Source of the DNA: Rhodococcus spelaei
Lineage (GTDB): Bacteria > Actinomycetota > Actinomycetes > Mycobacteriales > Mycobacteriaceae
Direction: 5' to 3'
DNA: 64,000 nucleotides
Assembly (NCBI RefSeq): GCF_006704125.1
Contig: NZ_VIGH01000003.1
Location: forward strand, 124,001-188,000
The translations under genes were made by a program, and so were the position numbers. Within the stretch, counting starts at the first letter, position 1. Every line of letters begins with the position of its first letter. This document shows positions 52,507 through 60,867 of this stretch, piece after piece. Below the pieces are notes generated by a model. That model searched no databases and had not been told where the DNA came from. It saw only the letters and a list, made by a program, of their open reading frames with translations.

Positions 52507-54661
52507 GTCCGACACAACGACACGTCATGGGCTTGCCTGGCAGCAAATCTTCTGGCCGTCACCGCTGCCAGAGGAGGCAGCGCTCGGGCTCTTGCGGCGT
52601 CTGGCCGCCGAGCGTCGGGCACCACGCTTGGTACTGGAGGCCCGGGCGGATCGCGGCGGTGTCCGCTACCTGGTGGGCACGCCCCTCGGCTACCGGCAGA
52701 CCGTGCGGCGGCATATCCAGGAGATGGTAACCGGCGCCACCGTCGTCGACTGCGACGATGAGCGCGGCAAGGTGGCGACATCTCGCCGCATACGCCTCGG
52801 CGACAGCAGTCGCCCAGTCCAGACACTCGACCCGATCGCGACTACTCGTTCGGTCCTCAGCGCACTCGCCGCTGTCAACGGCGCTGAACTACTCGTCATC
52901 CAAGTTGTGCTCGGGCCGCGGCGATCACCCCGTGCCCTGCCTAGCCTTGGGCTGCCAGCCCGTCAGTCGCTGACGTCCAAGGTGCTGCACGGTGTCACGC
53001 CGGAGCGCGACACCGACCGGCGCGCAGCGGTGAAGGCCAAGCTCGGCCAACACGGCTTCGCATTGACCATGCGACTCGGTGTCACAGCCAGCACCGTCGA
53101 GCGCCGCCAGGCACTACTGCTCGGGCTACTGGGCGCCCTCGGCACGGCCGAAGCCCCCGACGTTCGCGTGTCCATCACCGCCGAACAACCACGGGGCATC
53201 AACGAGGCCCGCTCGCCCTGGATATGGCCGCTGCAGCTGAGCATCGCTGAAATCTGCCAGCTGTTGGGCTGGCCGGTCGGAGAGACCGACACCGAATTCC
53301 CGGGTCAGCCGTCACGGCACCCAAAGCTCGTGCGACCAGCCAAGATCGCGAGTAAGACTGACCGCTTTGTTGCGACCACGAACGCCCCTGGCGTGAGCGG
53401 GAAGCTTGGATACAGCGTCACGGACGCCCTGCGGCATACCTGGGTGTTCGGACCGAACGGCACCGGCAAGTCGACCTTGCTGCTCAATCTGATCTATCAA
53501 GACATGGCGGCGGGACGTGCCGTCGTCGTGATCGAGCCCAAAGATCTGGTGGCTGATGTGCTGGCGCGAATCCCCGCCAATCGCCGCGACGACGTGGTCG
53601 TCTTCGACCCACTCGATAGCGCACCGGTTGGAATCAATCCGCTGATGCGATCCGGGGGCCGCAGTGCAGAGCTGGTGGCCGACACCCTCTTCGGGGTGTT
53701 CCATGCCTTGCACGGCGATGGCCTCGGCCCGCGCAGCTCGGACATTCTGCAAAATGCGCTGGCAGTTCTGGCCCGCCGCGACGATGCCAGCTTGGTGATG
53801 CTGCCGTTACTCCTGACCAACCAGGGCTTCCGGCGCTCACTGACCCAGCACGCCATGCGTGACGACCCGATCGCCTCCGGTCCGTTCTGGCAGTGGTTCG
53901 AGGGCCTGTCGGATGACGCTCGCAGCGTGGTCGTGGCGCCGCTGCAGAACAAGCTCCGCCCGCTCTTGCGACCGGGATTGCGGGCGTCGCTCGCGCAGCG
54001 CTCGCCCCGATTCAACATCCGCCATGTGCTGATGGAGAAGAAGATCCTGCTGGTGCCACTCCAAAAAGGTGTCCTCGGACCGGAGGCCGCCCGGCTGCTG
54101 AGCGCCATCATCCTGGCCGAGCTGTGGCAGGCGATCCGCGAACGGGCCGCCCTGCCAGTGATCCAGCGCCATCCGGTCATGGTCTACGTCGACGAGGTCC
54201 AGGACTACCTGAGCCTGCCGACTGATCTGAGCGACGCTCTCGCCACCGCGCGAAGTCTCGGCGCCGGCTTTCATCTGGCTCACCAGTTCCGTGAACAGCT
54301 GTCGCCGTCGATGCGCGCCGCGTTCGAAGCCAACGCTCGCTCACGCATCTGCTTTCAACTGAATGCTTCTGACGCCAAAGCGATGAGTGCGGGCCAGAAG
54401 GTGCTGACACCAGAGGACTTTGGCGCACTGCCCGCTTACCACGTCTACGCCAGTCTGCTGCAAGACAACACCCTGCAGCCGTGGGCCTCCGGCGTGACCC
54501 TGCCACCACCGCCGGTCTGCAGCGATCCGCTCGATATCCGGGCACGGAGCCGGGCACGGTTCGGGCAGCCGCTCGACGACATCGAAGCCGGCTTCGCGGA
54601 GCTTCTAGTCGGCGATCGGGATGAATCGGTGATCGGCCGTCGTCGCCGGGGGTCGTCATGA
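52499..54661 (+). CDS. Conjugation-type HerA/VirD4-like ATPase
   Basis: A 720-residue ATPase. Walker A is GPNGTGKS in HTWVFGPNGTGKSTLLLNL at about residue 316, and Walker B is VMVYVDEVQDYLSLP. VVVIEPKDLVADVLARIP, LLVPLQKGVLGPEAARLL and ANARSRICFQLNASDAKAMS are typical of the type IV coupling/DUF87 proteins of actinobacterial conjugative elements. The N-terminal 300 residues are a separate helical domain. It probably couples the element's DNA to the transfer channel. No VirB4 or relaxase of a known type is nearby, so transfer may rely on a helper. It is coupled to the next gene by ATGA. Confidence 0.82.
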   Translation: MTKSDTTTRHGLAWQQIFWPSPLPEEAALGLLRRLAAERRAPRLVLEARADRGGVRYLVGTPLGYRQTVRRHIQEMVTGATVVDCDDERGKVATSRRIRLGDSSRPVQTLDPIATTRSVLSALAAVNGAELLVIQVVLGPRRSPRALPSLGLPARQSLTSKVLHGVTPERDTDRRAAVKAKLGQHGFALTMRLGVTASTVERRQALLLGLLGALGTAEAPDVRVSITAEQPRGINEARSPWIWPLQLSIAEICQLLGWPVGETDTEFPGQPSRHPKLVRPAKIASKTDRFVATTNAPGVSGKLGYSVTDALRHTWVFGPNGTGKSTLLLNLIYQDMAAGRAVVVIEPKDLVADVLARIPANRRDDVVVFDPLDSAPVGINPLMRSGGRSAELVADTLFGVFHALHGDGLGPRSSDILQNALAVLARRDDASLVMLPLLLTNQGFRRSLTQHAMRDDPIASGPFWQWFEGLSDDARSVVVAPLQNKLRPLLRPGLRASLAQRSPRFNIRHVLMEKKILLVPLQKGVLGPEAARLLSAIILAELWQAIRERAALPVIQRHPVMVYVDEVQDYLSLPTDLSDALATARSLGAGFHLAHQFREQLSPSMRAAFEANARSRICFQLNASDAKAMSAGQKVLTPEDFGALPAYHVYASLLQDNTLQPWASGVTLPPPPVCSDPLDIRARSRARFGQPLDDIEAGFAELLVGDRDESVIGRRRRGSS

Positions 54662-55629
54662 CCGAAAACCCGGCCAGACAGACGGATCAGGACTGGGCCG
54701 GCGCCGTACCGGTCGGCCGCCCGGTCGCGTGGTCGAACCGACAGGGGTCGTCGCAGGTCGGGGCCGAATCTGGCGGATTAATGGCGGCGACTCGTCAGGA
54801 TCTGTCCGTTCCTTCCCGTTCTCGGAGTGCGCGGGTCGGGCGCCGGAGGCTAGAGGCGGTGCGCGGTCATCTGTCCGAACGGGACTGGGCAATCCTCGCC
54901 ACAGTGGCGGCCCATCGTTTCGTAACGACCGCCCAGCTGGAGGCCTTCCATTTCGCCGGGCACGCCAGCCAAATGTCCGGCGCCCGGGTCTGCCGCCGCG
55001 TCCTGGAACGGCTACGCCGCGAGCGGGTCCTCGGCACCCTGGAGCGCCGCGTCGGCGGGATCCGAGCCGGCTCGGCCTCGTATGTCTGGCACGTCGACGC
55101 GGTCGGTGACCGCCTCTTGCGAGACGCCGAGCCTCGTCGGACCCGGCGCCGACGCTACGAACCGTCGCTGCACTTTCTGCGCCATACGCTGGCCGTGGTC
55201 GACACCCACCTCAGCCTGCTCCGGCTCAGTCGTGACGGCCGCGTCGAGCTGATCCAGGTCGATGCCGAACCGGCCTGCCATCGCCGCTACCCAGGGCTTG
55301 GCGGCGGGACGATCACCCTCAAATCGGACCTGTTCGCCGTCACAGTCAGCGGTGAGTTCGAGGACAGCTGGTTTATCGAAGTCGATCTGGCCACCGAAAG
55401 CCTGCCCCGACTGGTCGCCAAATGCCAGGAGTACGAGGCCTACCGGCGCAGCGGTGTCGAAGAGGCCGCCCGCGGCGTCTTCCCGATCGTGGTGTGGACC
55501 ATCGAAACCGAGCGTCGCCGCGAGGCACTGCTAGCGGCAATCGCCACCGACGCCAACCTGCGGTCTGACCTCTATCGGGTTATCGCCCCGGATCAGCTGG
55601 GCGCCTTGGTCAGTGGGGGTGCGTCATGA
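54658..55629 (+). CDS. Replication-relaxation family protein
   Basis: A 323-residue protein with the Replic_Relax pattern. A winged-helix region comes first (LSERDWAILATVAAHRFVTT, QLEAFHF, RVCRRVLERLRRERVLGTLE), then FLRHTLAVVDTHLSLLRL. A possible nuclease-like fold follows, with LKSDLFAVTVSGEFEDSWF and EVDLATESLPRLVAKCQEYE. The D and E-x-D residues in that part resemble a PD-(D/E)xK core. Family members are found on plasmids and integrative elements and act at the origin in replication or transfer. It overlaps both neighbours by four bases. Confidence 0.8.
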   Translation: MTENPARQTDQDWAGAVPVGRPVAWSNRQGSSQVGAESGGLMAATRQDLSVPSRSRSARVGRRRLEAVRGHLSERDWAILATVAAHRFVTTAQLEAFHFAGHASQMSGARVCRRVLERLRRERVLGTLERRVGGIRAGSASYVWHVDAVGDRLLRDAEPRRTRRRRYEPSLHFLRHTLAVVDTHLSLLRLSRDGRVELIQVDAEPACHRRYPGLGGGTITLKSDLFAVTVSGEFEDSWFIEVDLATESLPRLVAKCQEYEAYRRSGVEEAARGVFPIVVWTIETERRREALLAAIATDANLRSDLYRVIAPDQLGALVSGGAS

Positions 55630-56648
55630 GTCGGCTGCCACGAAACCGGGTCTTGGTGGGCGACGCGCTCGAACAGCTTCGCCAATTGCCGGACAACAGC
55701 GTCGACATGGCGCTAACCAGTCCGCCGTACTTCCGACTACGGGACTACGCCGTCGATGGCCAGATCGGGCTCGAAGGCCACGTCAACGCTTGGGTGGCCT
55801 CGCTGACGGCGGTGTGCGCTGAGATTGGCCGCGTCCTCGTGCCGACCGGCACCTTGTGGCTGAATCTAGGCGACACCTATGCCACCGACGCCACGCAAGG
55901 GGCCAAGCCGAAGAGCCTGGTGTTGGCGCCGGAACAGCTAGCCATAGCGCTGCAAGCCGACGGTTGGATCCTGCGTAACAAGATCGTCTGGGCCAAAACC
56001 AACCCCATGCCGACCAGCGCCCGTGATCGACTGGCCTGCACCCACGAGGTCATCTACGCCCTGGCGCGAAACCCCGCCTACCACTTCAACCTCGACAGTA
56101 TCCGCGTGCCGCATCGATCGACCGCAGCGAAGCACCGCCGGGCAGTGACTAGGCAGCGGGAAGTCTGGCGCGGACCGAACGGTGACGATGCCTCGGGACT
56201 GGCCGCCATGAAAGCGGCGGGGCGGGTGGGCCATCCGCTCGGCAAGAATCCCGGCGACGTTTGGCACCTCGCCACCAGCAACTTCCGCGGCGGTCATCAC
56301 GCCACCTTCCCGGTCACTCTGGCAGCCCGCGCCATAGCTGCCGGGTGTCCGGAGGCGCGCTGCCGCCGGTGCCGCTTGCCTTGGACGAGGAGGCTTATCC
56401 GAGCGCTCGGCGGCGTCGCCACCCGCGCCACTCTGGGACCGTCCTGCGACTGCGGGTCTCCGTCCGAGCCCGGCCTCGTCCTCGACCCGTTCATCGGCAG
56501 CGGCAGCACCGCCGTCGCCGCGCAGCAGCTCCAACGGGATTGGCTCGGCATCGAACTCAACCCAGACTTCGCAGCACTTGCCAAGGATCGAATCGAAGCC
56601 CAGCGGGTCGCCGATCCCAGAGCCAACCCCGACAAGGCAGCGGCCTGA
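55626..56648 (+). CDS. Orphan DNA methyltransferase (beta class)
   Basis: A 340-residue site-specific DNA methyltransferase. The catalytic TSPPYFRLRDY comes before the SAM motif LDPFIGSGST, the order of the beta class; TSPPY suggests N4-cytosine. A C-x4-C-x2-C insertion with a later C-D-C (about residues 240-280) could bind zinc. No partner restriction gene adjoins. Orphan enzymes of this sort on mobile elements usually protect DNA against host restriction or mark the element. Its ATG overlaps the preceding stop. Confidence 0.88.
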   Translation: MSRLPRNRVLVGDALEQLRQLPDNSVDMALTSPPYFRLRDYAVDGQIGLEGHVNAWVASLTAVCAEIGRVLVPTGTLWLNLGDTYATDATQGAKPKSLVLAPEQLAIALQADGWILRNKIVWAKTNPMPTSARDRLACTHEVIYALARNPAYHFNLDSIRVPHRSTAAKHRRAVTRQREVWRGPNGDDASGLAAMKAAGRVGHPLGKNPGDVWHLATSNFRGGHHATFPVTLAARAIAAGCPEARCRRCRLPWTRRLIRALGGVATRATLGPSCDCGSPSEPGLVLDPFIGSGSTAVAAQQLQRDWLGIELNPDFAALAKDRIEAQRVADPRANPDKAAA

Positions 56649-56728
56649 CCGGTACCTCGTCGGTGCCCTGCGGCCAGAGCGATCGACACCCCGTCGATCG
56701 CCGACCGCACCAACACCGAGGAGGAGCC

Positions 56729-57073
56729 ATGTCCGCACCGGACGAGGCAGCCAGCAAGAACACGGGTGTCAAGACGCTCGCGATCCGGCTGGAACCAGAA
56801 ATGCACGCGCAGCTCACGCTTATCGCGGGACTGCGCGGCAGCACCGTCACCGACGAATTCCGGGGCGCACTGGTCGCCCATATCGCGGCCGCCAAGCAGG
56901 CACCGGAACTCGCCAACAAGGCCGACACCGCGCTCGCCGACATCGAACGCGAGGCCGCCCTCAGGCGCGACGCCATTGCCTCCCTGTTCGGGGCTGAGCA
57001 ACCACCCGCCACGGGTAGCCGCTCACGCCCCACTCGCAAGGGGGCAGGCGACAGTTCGCCAGACGAGAGCTAA
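56729..57073 (+). CDS. Ribbon-helix-helix-type protein
   Basis: A 114-residue protein starting at ATG 56729 with GAGGAGG upstream. The N-terminal section VKTLAIRLEPEMHAQLTLIA followed by RGSTVTDEFRGALVAHI is a ribbon-helix-helix (CopG/Arc-like) DNA-binding unit. The tail is charged and probably disordered. It may regulate transfer or bind the origin. Confidence 0.72.
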   Translation: MSAPDEAASKNTGVKTLAIRLEPEMHAQLTLIAGLRGSTVTDEFRGALVAHIAAAKQAPELANKADTALADIEREAALRRDAIASLFGAEQPPATGSRSRPTRKGAGDSSPDES

Positions 57074-57219
57074 CCGCCGTTCGGCATCTCGGTGTCGTCC
57101 CTCCATTACACGAGGGACACCGGGTGCGACGGGAGCAGCAGGTCGAGTCACTACTCGTCTGCACGCTCCCGTCGCCCCATCACCCAACACGACAACCATC
57201 AACGACAAAGGAGGTGACT

Positions 57220-57825
57220 ATGACCAATGAACATGAACCACACAGTAATTCAGGCGAACATGAGGCCAGCCGAGAGCGCATCGACCCACCGGCGCCGCGC
57301 ATCTATGTCGCCTCGCTGTCCGACTACAACAACGGCCGCCTGCACGGCGTCTGGCTGGACGCGGCCAGGGAAGCGGCGGATGTCCAGGCCGACATTCAGG
57401 CCATGCTGGCCGCCTCGCCAGAGCCAGACGCCGAAGAGTTCGCCATCCACGACTACGACAACTTCGGTGACGCCCAAATCTACGAGTACGACTCGATCGA
57501 ACTCGTCACCCGTATCGCCCGGGGTATCGCCGAGCATGGCCTGGCTTTCGCCGCCTGGGCCAGCGTCCAAGAAGGCAACGACGACGCCCTTGACCGCTTC
57601 GAGGACGCCTACCTGGGACACTACGACTCGATGGAGGCCTACGCCGAACAGCTCATCGACGACCTTGGCTATCAGCGTCTGCTCGACGATGCAATCCCGG
57701 AGTCGCTGCGTCCCTATGCCCGCATCGACACCGAGGCCCTGGCTCGTGACATGCACCTCGAAGGCGACCTGCATTTCATGCCGACTGACGACGGCGGCGT
57801 CTGGCTGTTCGACGGCCGGATATAG
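57220..57825 (+). CDS. ardA: ArdA-family antirestriction protein
   Basis: A 201-residue acidic protein with the ArdA hallmark PRIYVASLSDYNNGRLHGVW and later AIHDYDNF and LDRFEDAYLGHYDSMEAYAE. ArdA mimics DNA and blocks type I restriction enzymes, helping an incoming element survive. Finding it on an element that itself carries a complete type I system is notable. Start ATG 57220 has AAAGGAGGT upstream, one of the best ribosome sites in the element. Confidence 0.93.
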   Translation: MTNEHEPHSNSGEHEASRERIDPPAPRIYVASLSDYNNGRLHGVWLDAAREAADVQADIQAMLAASPEPDAEEFAIHDYDNFGDAQIYEYDSIELVTRIARGIAEHGLAFAAWASVQEGNDDALDRFEDAYLGHYDSMEAYAEQLIDDLGYQRLLDDAIPESLRPYARIDTEALARDMHLEGDLHFMPTDDGGVWLFDGRI

Positions 57826-57893
57826 CCCGCAATTCGAAACGCAAGGAAAGCCTTGGCTGCCAAGGGATTGCGTTGTAGAAAAGGTGAAAATCA

Positions 57894-57907
57894 TTGCATA
57901 CGTGCAA
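57894..57907. promoter_or_regulatory. TTGCA-N4-TGCAA palindrome before the ImmR-like gene
   Basis: Perfect TTGCA arms around four bases, 38 bases upstream of the XRE gene start. It matches the operators at 52207-52220 and approximately 52243-52256. TAAAAT at 57917-57922 may be the -10. Confidence 0.55.
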
Positions 57908-57944
57908 CATTCACCATAAAATAGGAGTAGAAACGGAGACGACA

Positions 57945-58325
57945 ATGAACGAAAAGCAATCGGAAATACTGGCTGAGTTACTACGCACCAAACGCACGGC
58001 ACTGGGACTGTCTGCCAGCGAAGCCGCTCGACGGGCGGGCATCCAACCGTCGACTCTGACTAGACTCGAACTCGGTCAGATCGTCGCCCCGACCGCCGCC
58101 AACCTGCAAGCCCTTGGCGCGGTCCTCGGGATCACCAGCGCTGACCTCTTCGCGACCGTCGGCTGGATGCCGGAAGGCGACCTGCCGAGCATGACCCCGT
58201 ACCTGCGCAGCAAATACCGCGACATGCCACCCGAAGCCATCGCTGAGATTGAACAGCACTTCGCCAAGGTCGCTCAGGCGCACGGCATTACCGTCAACGG
58301 ACCAGTGGGCAATGAAGATGAATAG
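57945..58325 (+). CDS. XRE-family repressor (ImmR-like)
   Basis: A 126-residue protein with an N-terminal XRE helix-turn-helix: LAELLRTKRTALGLSASEAA, RRAGIQPSTLTRLELGQIVA, NLQALGAVLGITSADLF. It is followed 41 bases later by an ImmA/IrrE-type protease gene. In ICEBs1 the matching pair ImmR/ImmA keeps the element silent until damage or cell-cell signals trigger cleavage of ImmR. The same role is likely here, with the TTGCA palindromes as its operators. Confidence 0.82.
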   Translation: MNEKQSEILAELLRTKRTALGLSASEAARRAGIQPSTLTRLELGQIVAPTAANLQALGAVLGITSADLFATVGWMPEGDLPSMTPYLRSKYRDMPPEAIAEIEQHFAKVAQAHGITVNGPVGNEDE

Positions 58326-58366
58326 CTAACGAGCGCAATAACTCTCACCGTGAAAGGAGAACCGTT

Positions 58367-58999
58367 ATGCACTACAACAACACCTCAATCGAGAACCGCA
58401 GTGTGCTGGCCAATCTCCGCGCGGTCATCCCTACTCGCGACAATGTGACTTTCTATGAAGCCCTCCGCATCGCGGAGCTGCACGCCAACCGACTGCTCGA
58501 ACTCCACCGGATCACCAGCGGCCCGACGCCGCGCGAGATCATCACCGAACTGCCCAAGCTCCGCATCGAATACGTCGACGCGCCAGTCTCGGGCGCCAGC
58601 TTTTGGAACGGCCGAGCCTGGGTGATCCAGCTTAATCGTCAGGAGAGCTGGACGCGCCAGCGCTTCACTCTGGCCCACGAGTACAAGCACATCATCGACC
58701 ATGGATCGGCCACGACCCTCTACACCGGTACCGCCAAGGCGACGGCCGCCAAGCAAGCCGAACAGGCCGCCGATTACTTTGCGGGCTGCCTGCTGGTGCC
58801 GAAGCGCCTCCTCAAGCGGGCCTGGGGCACCGGGCTGCAGCGCCCCCGCGATCTGGCGCGTTACTTCCAAGTGTCCGAACAGGCCATCACCGTTCGACTG
58901 GCCCAAACCGGGCTGGTCAAACGAACCGCCCGCTGCGCGGCACCGCGCTTTCGCACCTACTACCGCACCGTCCGCAGATTGCAAGGAGCTTGGTCATGA
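58367..58999 (+). CDS. ImmA/IrrE-family metallopeptidase
   Basis: A 210-residue protein with the zinc motif HEYKHIIDH in RFTLAHEYKHIIDHG and the later EQAADYFAGCLLVPKRL that supplies the third ligand. A C-terminal segment (YFQVSEQAITVRLAQTGLV) is the small helical domain of this family. It probably cleaves the preceding XRE repressor to induce excision and transfer. Its stop overlaps the recombinase start as ATGA, so induction and recombinase synthesis are linked. Confidence 0.88.
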   Translation: MHYNNTSIENRSVLANLRAVIPTRDNVTFYEALRIAELHANRLLELHRITSGPTPREIITELPKLRIEYVDAPVSGASFWNGRAWVIQLNRQESWTRQRFTLAHEYKHIIDHGSATTLYTGTAKATAAKQAEQAADYFAGCLLVPKRLLKRAWGTGLQRPRDLARYFQVSEQAITVRLAQTGLVKRTARCAAPRFRTYYRTVRRLQGAWS

Positions 59000-60702
59000 C
59001 CGCAACCGCAGCACAGATAGAAGCCACAGAAGCAAAGGCTGCGGTGTCCTACATTCGGGTCTCTACCAAGGAGCAGGCCGAGCGCGACGGCGACCCCGAG
59101 GGTTACTCGATCCCGGCGCAGCGTGACGCGAACCGTCGTAAGGCGGCCTCAATCGGTGCGGTAGTGATTGAGGAGTTTGTCGACCGAGGCGAGTCAGCGC
59201 GGTCGGCGGACCGCCCGGAGCTCAAGAGGATGCTCGCCCACGTCAAGGCGAATCAGATCGACTTCGTGATCGTCCATAAGGTCGACCGCCTGGCGCGCAA
59301 CCGCGTTGACGACGTCGAAATCAACCTCGCCTTGCGCAACGCCGGAGCCACGCTTGTCTCGGCGACCGAGAACATCGACGAGACAGCCTCGGGCATGTTG
59401 CTGCACGGCATCATGAGTTCGATCGCCGAGTTCTACTCCCGGAACCTCGCCGCTGAGGTCAACAAGGGCATGGAACAAAAGGCCAAGACCGGCGGCACGC
59501 CCGGCAAAGCGCCACTCGGCTACCGCAACGTCGGTGCGCTGAATCCCGACGGACGCGAAGTTCGGACGGTGGCCGTCGACCCGGAGCGCGCGCCGCTGAT
59601 CACCTGGGCCTTTCAGGCATATGCCACTGGTGACTGGACACTGAAATCACTCACCGCCGCGCTCGAAGATCGAGGCTTGACGACAGTGCCGACCCCGAAG
59701 CGGCCAGCCTCGCCGATCAAGTTCAACTCACTCCACAAGATCCTGACCACGCCGTACTACAAGGGTGATGTCACCTACCGCGGGGTCAACTATCCGGGGC
59801 GCCATCTGCCGCTGATCGACGAGGTCACCTGGGCGCGCGTGCAAGACGTGCTCAGCTCGCACGCCACGGGGGAGAAGCAGCGCGAGCACCCGCACTATCT
59901 CAAGTCCAGCGTCTTTTGCGGCGGCTGCGGTAGTCGGCTAATCGTCACGATGTCCAAGAATCGATACGGAACTGTCTACCCGTACTTCATCTGCATGGGT
60001 CGCCATCAGAAGGTCAACGGCTGCACGCGAAAGGCGGTGTTGATCGATGTCGTCGAGGAACTCGTCGAAGACGTCTACCGCACCGTCCAGCTCGCTCCTG
60101 AAATCCGAGGCCAGGTCGAGGCCATGCTCCGCCAAGATCTGCAATCGACGCGCGACAGCGCTGAGGCTGAGCAGCGCGACCTGACCACACAGAAGGAGCG
60201 ACTGACCAACGAACGCGCCCGACTACTGCAAGCGCACTACGCCGGTGCAGTGCCGCTTGACCTGCTCAAGACCGAACAGGATCGGATTGCCCGGCACCTC
60301 GCCAACATCGAGGACCGGCTTGTGGTCACCGGCGTCGAGTTCGAAACCATCGAACAGAACCTGCGGACCGCACTGGCCTACGCCAGCAACTGCTACAAGG
60401 GCTACCTGGTTGCTGGCCATCACGTCCGCAGGCTCTACAACCAGGCTTTCTTCGAACGCATCTTCGTTGACGACGACCAAGTACGCGTTGAGCTGAGCGA
60501 ACCGTTTTCGACTTTGATGGGCGGGGAGATTGCGAGCTCGGCCCGGCGTTACGCCGAATCGCTCGCGACGAACAGCCGCGACGAAGGTGCGCCTTCCCTT
60601 ACTGACATCCTTAGTCGAGACAACAAAAAACCCTCGTCTCGCGACGAAGGTTTGAAACAGCACGTTTTGGTGCCCCCGGCAGGAATCGAACCTGCGACCT
60701 AG
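58996..60702 (+). CDS. Large serine recombinase (integrase)
   Basis: A 568-residue large serine recombinase. The catalytic region is AAVSYIRVSTKEQ with R21 and S23, and the helix E segment includes KVDRLARNRVDD. The Recombinase domain (GKAPLGYRNVG, INTTPYYKG-like PYYKGDVTYRGV) and a zinc ribbon (CGGCGSRL then CMGRHQKVNGC) follow, then a long coiled coil (residues 370-460). It should catalyse integration and, with a partner factor, excision. The last ten residues, VLVPPAGIEPAT, are translated from the antisense of tRNA-Arg, and the tRNA terminator is inside the coding end. Start ATG 58996 has AAGGAG. Confidence 0.93.
   Translation: MTATAAQIEATEAKAAVSYIRVSTKEQAERDGDPEGYSIPAQRDANRRKAASIGAVVIEEFVDRGESARSADRPELKRMLAHVKANQIDFVIVHKVDRLARNRVDDVEINLALRNAGATLVSATENIDETASGMLLHGIMSSIAEFYSRNLAAEVNKGMEQKAKTGGTPGKAPLGYRNVGALNPDGREVRTVAVDPERAPLITWAFQAYATGDWTLKSLTAALEDRGLTTVPTPKRPASPIKFNSLHKILTTPYYKGDVTYRGVNYPGRHLPLIDEVTWARVQDVLSSHATGEKQREHPHYLKSSVFCGGCGSRLIVTMSKNRYGTVYPYFICMGRHQKVNGCTRKAVLIDVVEELVEDVYRTVQLAPEIRGQVEAMLRQDLQSTRDSAEAEQRDLTTQKERLTNERARLLQAHYAGAVPLDLLKTEQDRIARHLANIEDRLVVTGVEFETIEQNLRTALAYASNCYKGYLVAGHHVRRLYNQAFFERIFVDDDQVRVELSEPFSTLMGGEIASSARRYAESLATNSRDEGAPSLTDILSRDNKKPSSRDEGLKQHVLVPPAGIEPAT
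60625..60650 (-). terminator. Terminator of tRNA-Arg, inside the 3' end of the recombinase gene
   Basis: On the minus strand an eight-pair stem (CCTTCGTC with GACGAGGG, one G-T) has a GCGA tetraloop and is followed by six T. It lies 18 bases after the tRNA CCA end. Confidence 0.8.
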
Positions 60703-60744
60703 AGATTAGAAGGCTCTTGCTCTATCCAACTGAGCTACGGAGGC
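60668..60744 (-). tRNA. tRNA-Arg (anticodon TCT)
   Basis: A full cloverleaf with acceptor GCCTCCG/CGGGGGC (one T-G pair), D-arm GCTC/GAGC, anticodon loop CTTCTAA, T-arm GCAGG-TTCGATT-CCTGC, discriminator A and encoded CCA. The anticodon stem AGAGC/TCTCT has a C-T mismatch at its last pair (31-39). It is the presumed integration site of the element. Confidence 0.93.
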
Positions 60745-60867
60745 ATGATCCGCGGGGGATCGGCTCAGAAGTCTACCGGCTCGCGGGGGTGGTTCCGGCC
60801 AGGCGCGAGGGCGGGCGCTTCGAACCTGACCGAACCGCATCGGCGCGGGCCTCCTACCCTGGTAGCT

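Larger units (their letters stand above)
38614..60667. mobile_element. Integrated mobile element (IME/ICE-like) at tRNA-Arg, carrying a defence cluster
   Basis: The interval has lower GC than its flanks, a large serine recombinase at the right end abutting tRNA-Arg, an ImmR/ImmA-like pair, ArdA, a conjugation-type ATPase and a replication-relaxation protein, and no housekeeping genes. The left half is a defence operon. No complete set of mating-pair genes is present, so it is more likely mobilisable than self-transmissible. The right boundary is at or near tRNA-Arg. The left boundary is not fixed: it lies after the lipase stop and before 39,234. I found no copy of the tRNA 3' end there. Confidence 0.75.

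Noticed and set aside
60671-60702. VPPAGIEPAT as a true domain at the recombinase C-terminus
   Set aside because: It is the antisense translation of the tRNA-Arg 3' end, a recurrent result of a reading frame running into a tRNA gene.
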